Positions 59,153 to 64,000 of a stretch of DNA of 64,000 nt are shown here, in pieces. The position numbers were made by a program, and so were the translations under genes. Origin of the DNA: Kalaharituber pfeilii (lineage: Eukaryota > Ascomycota > Pezizomycetes > Pezizales > Pezizaceae); NCBI GenBank assembly GCA_015179045.1, contig WHUZ01000014.1:1194249-1258248 (forward strand). Direction: 5' to 3'. Under the pieces are notes generated by a model. The model was not told where the DNA came from and ran no database searches. It saw only the letters and a program-made list of their open reading frames with translations. Within the stretch, counting starts at the first letter, position 1. Every line of letters starts with the position of its first letter.

Positions 59153-60288
59153 ATGAACCCAAACGAGAACTCTCAAGACAATGACCCAGTCGACGACAAT
59201 CAAGAAGACGAAATGGCAGCCGCTGCAGAGCCACTCCGTAATCAATACATCAGGTCGAGAATCTCTAAGGAATTTACTAGGACTAGCAAGTTTCATGGAT
59301 TCCTCCAAACCTCGAGACCTTTGTGAGGCTACATGATACAGTGGGAGGACAAACGAATCAGCAGCTCATGGATGAAGAGATGAAAAGAGAATTGCTGATT
59401 GCCACATCGAGAGACCCAAGCAGTCCTCCTGTCAATGGTCTAGATGGTAGAAAATTCGTTGGAGCATATCTATGGTTGGCAGAACAGCTCGATAACGAGA
59501 TCGATACCTACACTAAGTTAGTCCAGCGATTGATCACAAAGTATGGAGATCGAAACGAAGAGGTCGCAGCTACAGCAGTAGTCACTCAATTGAAAATGAT
59601 CAGGCAGGATGGAAGCGGCGATGAGAAATGGTGCGCCAGGGACTAGGCCCACTTTCAGAATCAGAAGAGGAAGCAGTCAGTTGCGGAGACGAGATGCTTC
59701 CACTGCCAAGGCATTGACCACATTCAGAGAAACTGCCCCGCACCAAAGGGCATCAAGAGAGGCACAGAAGGGTCCCAGACGAGGCTCGAGGCCGCTAAGA
59801 GACGGGGGCAATGGGGGTCTCAGCGCCAGCAGGGATGGGGCCAGAAGGCGAACAGTATGCCAAATAGGCGAGAGGTGCGGGTACCGTTCCAGAATGTGGG
59901 AGGGTCACTTCAGAATAGTGACATGCAGGTTCTGGAATGGGCGAAGGAGGGAGTAGAATTGCTGACTTTAGGTGAGGCATGGGTGACAGAAAAGGATGGG
60001 AGGTGGGTAACGACGAGACACCTTGCCTATGAGGTTCTAAGCCCGGTTGAAAAGGGCATGAGGGTGGCGGCTCATGCCAAGAAAGGAGGACCTGCATGGA
60101 AGGCGACAGAGGAGACGAAAGGCTGGGTGTGTTGTGAGCGAGAGTCAAGCAACAGACTACTAGCTGGAGGAGTATATATCCATCCAGACACAAATCTGGA
60201 AATCCTGGTGGGCCGGGTGGAGATATGGGCAAGCCTGACGGGCGGAGGAGGACTGTCAGGGTGCCAGACATCTGTGAACACATGGTAA
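59153..60288 (+). pseudogene. LINE ORF1 (gag-like, CCHC zinc knuckle)
   Basis: ATG 59153 gives MNPNENSQDNDPVDD and an acidic N-terminus. One frame change near 59300 leads to LMDEEMKRELLIATSRD and VAATAVVTQLKMI. A single in-frame TAG at 59644 precedes the zinc knuckle CFHCQGIDHIQRNCP (59695-59739, C-x2-C-x4-H-x4-C). The same frame then stays open to 60288 with EWAKEGVELLTLGEAWV. ORF1 proteins bind the element RNA. Only two lesions in over 1 kb suggest a fairly recent copy. Confidence 0.65.
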
Positions 60289-60504
60289 TGGTGCCATGAA
60301 TGACAACATGATGATGAGAGATTATGATGCACTTGTTATTAGCACTTGATGTCATATAGAATAATGCAATGAACGACGCGCTGCAGGAAAGGCCTATATA
60401 TAGAGGCCTAAGAACGGCCCTATACAACGGTCAAGTTCCAAGCATTGTCCTAAGTTACACCTACATTTCGCTGCCATCGCAGATATCGTAACAAGGACAG
60501 ACTG

Positions 60505-60900
60505 AGGCAGTTGTGATGGGTGAGTTCAATGCCCACCACTGTGAGGGGGCAAGGCCTAACAGGGCAACAGGCCTGCGAGGGAGGACACTCATGGAAGGTA
60601 TGAAAGGAATGGGCTGGCAACTAGCATCAGAGAAAGGGGCATGTTCGTCAGTGGGCTAGAACAGTGCTACTACATGGGCGAGGGTGGTTGAAGGGGAGGC
60701 CAAGGAAAGCATCCTGGATCTGACCTGGAGCTACAGGCAAGGCTGGCACAGCGAGGCACCAGAATGGATCTGTGGGGACCATGCAGCAATCAGTGGGAGT
60801 TGGCAGACGTTGAGGAGGTGCTGGTGAGAAGAGTAGAAGTGAATTGGGAGAGGGCAGAAGACCTTGTATCAGAGATAGCAAAGACGAAGGTGGCTGATTA
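60505..60900 (+). pseudogene. LINE ORF2 endonuclease fragment
   Basis: Reads VMGEFNAHHCEGARPNRATG, matching the GDFNAHH block of APE-type endonucleases, then RGRTLMEGMKGMGWQL. After frame changes comes ESILDLTWSYRQGWHSEAP with CGDHAAISGSW (the DHAA block). The endonuclease nicks target DNA for priming. N-terminal catalytic blocks and the reverse transcriptase are absent. Confidence 0.65.
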
Positions 60901-61276
60901 ATGGAAGTGGTACCCTAATATCATTACTCGCATACCTGTGGGCTATGGCGACGCTACTCGCTATGGCAGGGTCCCTGGACCGAAGTCCTTATTGCCCGGA
61001 GACAGGCACCTGTGCAACTACCTACAAAATCGTCCCCTAAAAAGGGAAAAAAAGGAAACCCATGACATTCGGTGATGTGGAGGAAACACAACGCGAAAGG
61101 CCAATCCCCCAAGAGAAAAATCAAGCATTCATGTCCATTTCCTCCACATCCCTCCCCTTACCCTTACTGTCCACCTTTGTAGCTCTATCCCAGTCATACA
61201 GGCACGAGTGGTGCCACTTGCCTGATAACCATACCTTCGCCAGTGTTTGACTATCTGATTCTACCTCCCCCTCCAG

Positions 61277-61315
<39 letters not shown>

Positions 61316-61350
61316 ATAACCCCGCTTGTAGCACGTGGCCATGGCAGGGT
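61277..61350 (-). repeat. Retroposon tail, family B, with ~31-base poly(T)
   Basis: A long T run then AAATCACATAACCCCGCTTG and TAGCACGTGGCCATGGCAGG. It matches the tails at 39144 and 55707. No gene is seen from 60981 to 61276 or from 61351 to 61719. Confidence 0.6.
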
Positions 61351-61719
61351 TCCCCCTCTAGGTAGATAACAATCGAGCTAGTGTTCTTTCCCTCCGTCCT
61401 TTTTTCCCTCACTAACTATCTTGCCACAACAATCTTTCCCATTCCTAGGTTCACCTTTTCCATCCAATCTCTTACTTTGCTGAGTTTCTACGTCACTGCT
61501 ATGCATGCACCACAACTTCCCAGCCAGATTGTGAGAGTTTTACTTTCTGGGATGGTCTTGTTTTCAGAGATGGTGTTGGAGACTTTTGTTCCTTTGCCGG
61601 TTGTGTGTTCTGCTTGGGGGTTGGCACTGGACCCCCTTTCCGCGGTTTTGGATTCGGAAGTCTCAAATCGAAGTGAGAGCATGGAAAAATATAGATATTA
61701 TTTTTCGCACATCTTTCGG

Positions 61720-61790
61720 CCTTTTTTTTTTTTTTTTTTTTTTTTAGTATCATTAATCGCGTGCCGCCCTAGGGGCTATGGCGATACATC
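61720..61790 (-). repeat. Retroposon tail, family A
   Basis: About 24 T then AGTATCATTAATCGCGTGCC and GCCCTAGGGGCTATGGCGAT, matching the ends at 34596, 57322 and 63731. Confidence 0.65.
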
Positions 61791-61826
61791 TTTCGGCTAA
61801 TGGTAGCATACGGACAACATGTCATA

Positions 61827-62710
61827 TTAGATACCTGTCATATTAGATACCTGTCATACTGGATAACCTGTCATATTTTGCATGACTTCGTCGGCCCAAG
61901 CTTGGGCCGATGGCATTATTGGATAGTATTTTCCTTTATTGGATGGATAGCAATATTGCCCCCGTTTCACTGATTTACTAGTAATTGGCCCTGTCATATT
62001 GGATAGACACAATCTGGGAGAGGATGAACAACGAGCTCCCACAATTATCGAAATTGGCGCGCAAATACTAGCAAGGGTCACGATGCATAGTGATAAAACG
62101 AGAGCTACGGATCTGGATTCAAGAGACATATAAGAAAGAGATTTGTCCAATCTACAGTATCTTGTATGCATTATGAATAAGAATTAATTATGAAGACTTC
62201 TATTAAATTGACAGAATTCGTTGATCTAGCAGAGGAGGTCATAAAAGACACTGGAGAAGCGACATTAGGTCGATCACTTGACTAATACCTAATGCCCAGA
62301 ACTGACAGGCTATGAAGAGGGGGATGCAATAAGGAATTAGTTAGCAATATTTGAACCCAATTTTTTCTCTTTATGGCTGGATCATGGTCAGCTTGATGAA
62401 GATGAATTCGAGGAATCGGAGCCACCCTCAATTTTGGAAGCAGGAATGTATTGTCAGCATTCCAGTGATTTGTTCAGCAGAATCCAGCGGCAGGAACTGC
62501 AGTGCGGCAGGATGAGGGTGAACAAGCAGTACCTGCATTTTAGCAGCTTGAAAAGTACATGAATTTGTTTATTTCAGAGCACTCACTGTAACAGGCCGCC
62601 TCTATTACCTCTTATTTTACTCCTGTATAATTTCTTATTCATATACATATCTATTATTGGTAATGCATAACACTTGGCGGCCCGAGCCTTATCCAACATG
62701 ACAGGTTTAT
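61827..62710. mobile_element. Possible DNA element with repeated CCTGTCATATT ends
   Basis: ACCTGTCATATTAGATA-like units are repeated three to four times at 61827-61880 and again at 61990, and the complement (TTATCCAACATGACAGGTTT) appears at about 62690-62708. The inverted placement suggests terminal repeats. The interior has no recognised transposase. Confidence 0.35.
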
Positions 62711-62837
62711 CTGCGTCAGTGGTGATCTATTCTGGTATAGATTTAATCCTATACCACATATACTTTGAGTCGCCATGTGTGAAACGAGCTTACTTGAGGT
62801 CTTATGCATCCTGATGTATCCTCTGTTGCCTACCTTG

Positions 62838-63106
62838 AAGAAATATAGCAGCTCTGGTGGGTTAAAGGGCATAAGGGACTGAGAGGCAACGAGAAGGCAG
62901 ACAGAGCGGTGAAGATAGAGACTTTCCTACTATATCAGGATGAGATGGTCACGGAGGCAGGAATACGCATGGTGGCCAAAACACAGCGACCAAGGGAAAG
63001 AAGCAGCCTGGGACTCAGTTATAGGCCGCTACTGAGGCTGGGCGACGGGGTACTCACTATGGCAGGCTTATTGAGAGAGAAAGGACTGAGAGCCTGGGAG
63101 GTATAA
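62838..63106 (+). pseudogene. LINE ORF2 C-terminal RNase H fragment
   Basis: Reads GGLKGIR-type RNase H sequence: WWVKGHKGLRGNEKADRAVK, matching the VKGHxGxxGNExAD block of LINE RNase H, followed by VAKTQRPRERSSLGL and a stop after LRAWEV. Nothing upstream extends it, so it is a 5'-truncated LINE copy. Its 3' flank (63107-63730) has no gene. Confidence 0.65.
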
Positions 63107-63730
63107 AGTGGGCAAGGTATGTCGGAGCGTTGCATCCGTTGCCTCCCGTTGCTATCATTTCATTTTATCTTTTCGTTCCACTCATGGGGATATAGTCTCG
63201 TTGCTAGACAGTATATGAATCAAGCCATTGCCCCAAGTTTGCGCCACGGCGTTTACTTGCAAGTCACGCATTCCGTGACTCTCACCTTCCTAATATGATA
63301 TACTTCCCTATTCAGCTATGGTATCACGTTATGCTCTGCTTTCTCATGTATGTAGACCTGCTGTTCTTGCAACTCCTAGATCAATAGACTCAACGGTACC
63401 TCTATATCTTCCTTTCGTGATTTAGCCTTCACCGTGATAAAGCAGACCTCGCATACCTTTCGCTTTCATAAGGTAGACAGCGTCACGGGCCTATCCAGAG
63501 AGGCTGGGGATATCCACCTGAGTTGACCCGTAACGCTGCTAGTAACCATTCGGCCTGATCAACCGATAGCTACAGCAGGGCAATACAATTGACAGATAGG
63601 GTCACGGAAGCGTATCACATGCAGAGCGCATGGTTGAGTGAGTTGCGCGGCGCGCCACTGAGTGGCATGGAGGAGCAGGTTGCCAGGCGCGCTGGAGGCG
63701 ATATATAGGCTCCGGAGGCAAGAGAGGGAT

Positions 63731-63795
63731 TTTTTTTTTTTTTTTTTTTTAATATCATTACTCGCATGCCGCCCTACGGGCTATGGCGAGGTTTA
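63731..63795 (-). repeat. Retroposon tail, family A
   Basis: About 20 T then AATATCATTACTCGCATGCC and GCCCTACGGGCTATGGCGAG. It is the clearest copy of the tail seen at 34596, 57322, 60912 and 61720. Nothing is recognised from 63796 to 64000. Confidence 0.65.
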
Positions 63796-64000
63796 GTTAC
63801 ATATGAAATAAAGGAAAGAAATAAATAATTTATGTAGAGATCCCCGGATCCTCCTGTGTGTAGGGGAAAGAAAAGAAAAGTAAGCAGTAGTCAATGCAGC
63901 CTATTTCCTCCGTCTGTCCGGCTAGTACTTCTTTCAGCAGCACGAGAGACCTAGTGGCGGAGCGGATGAGGTGGATAGAGAGATAATGCCGGGGTTTTAG

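Larger units (their letters stand above)
59153..60960 (+). mobile_element. Tad1-like LINE fragment (ORF1 and endonuclease part)
   Basis: A non-LTR retrotransposon piece with a zinc-knuckle ORF1 followed by an endonuclease segment. It ends in a family A tail-like sequence (60912-60960) with no reverse transcriptase, so most of ORF2 is missing. Confidence 0.7.

Noticed and set aside
1..64000. CRISPR array, operon or bacterial/phage origin
   Set aside because: No spaced direct repeats of the right size, and introns, poly(A)-tailed retroposons and fungal protein families show a eukaryotic genome.

Overview
The window reads as nuclear DNA of a filamentous ascomycete (Pezizomycotina), class uncertain. 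Evidence: short spliceosomal introns (85-116 bases) with GTANGT-type donors, a fungal-type phospholipase C, a GPN-loop GTPase, fungal STAND/NLR-type genes (NB-ARC plus kinesin-light-chain-like TPRs; a PigL_N-like N-terminus plus ankyrins), copia LTR, Tad1-like LINE and Tc1/mariner elements. There is no sign of a bacterial, organellar or viral genome, no CRISPR array and no rRNA gene.

Layout. 1-2.0 kb: a copia retrotransposon on the minus strand, cut by the window edge. 2.1-4.2 kb and 8.5-10.9 kb: two broken STAND/NLR-type genes separated by decayed, unrecognised sequence. 11-14 kb: a large hairpin element and an eroded LTR-retrotransposon gag. 15-26.3 kb: the only dense block of apparently functional genes, with phospholipase C (+), a zinc polyol dehydrogenase (+), GPN2-type GTPase (-, four exons) and a large disordered fungal protein with six copies of an ETTRRSN-type motif (-). 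26.3-64 kb: mostly AT-rich and transposon-rich. One intact-looking C2H2 transcription factor (51.5-53.3 kb, minus) sits here, with a decayed, internally deleted paralogue at 31.2-32.5 kb (plus).

The most striking structure is at 42.9-45.3 kb. A Tc1/mariner copy with recognisable terminal repeats and a TA target duplication has been hit by four later insertions: a solo LTR with a 5-bp duplication, a 110-bp hairpin MITE, a ~634-bp non-autonomous element, and a 209-bp MITE inside that element's terminal repeat. Removing each insert with one copy of its duplication rejoins recognisable transposase motifs. Related non-autonomous elements lie at 33.6-34.3 kb and 48.5 kb. A pair of inverted pogo-like elements lies at 34.9-37.1 kb, and several poly(A)-tailed retroposon ends are scattered through the window.

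The living genes are housekeeping or signalling genes and do not form an obvious pathway or biosynthetic cluster. Two of them (phospholipase C and the dehydrogenase) carry single-base frame changes in C runs. So do the copia integrase and an unrecognised coding-like stretch, so base-calling errors in homopolymers should be excluded before calling any of these genes broken. No clearly novel complete system is visible. The best candidates for new biology are the motif-repeat protein at 24.3-26.3 kb and the half-TPR expansion in the NLR remnant.
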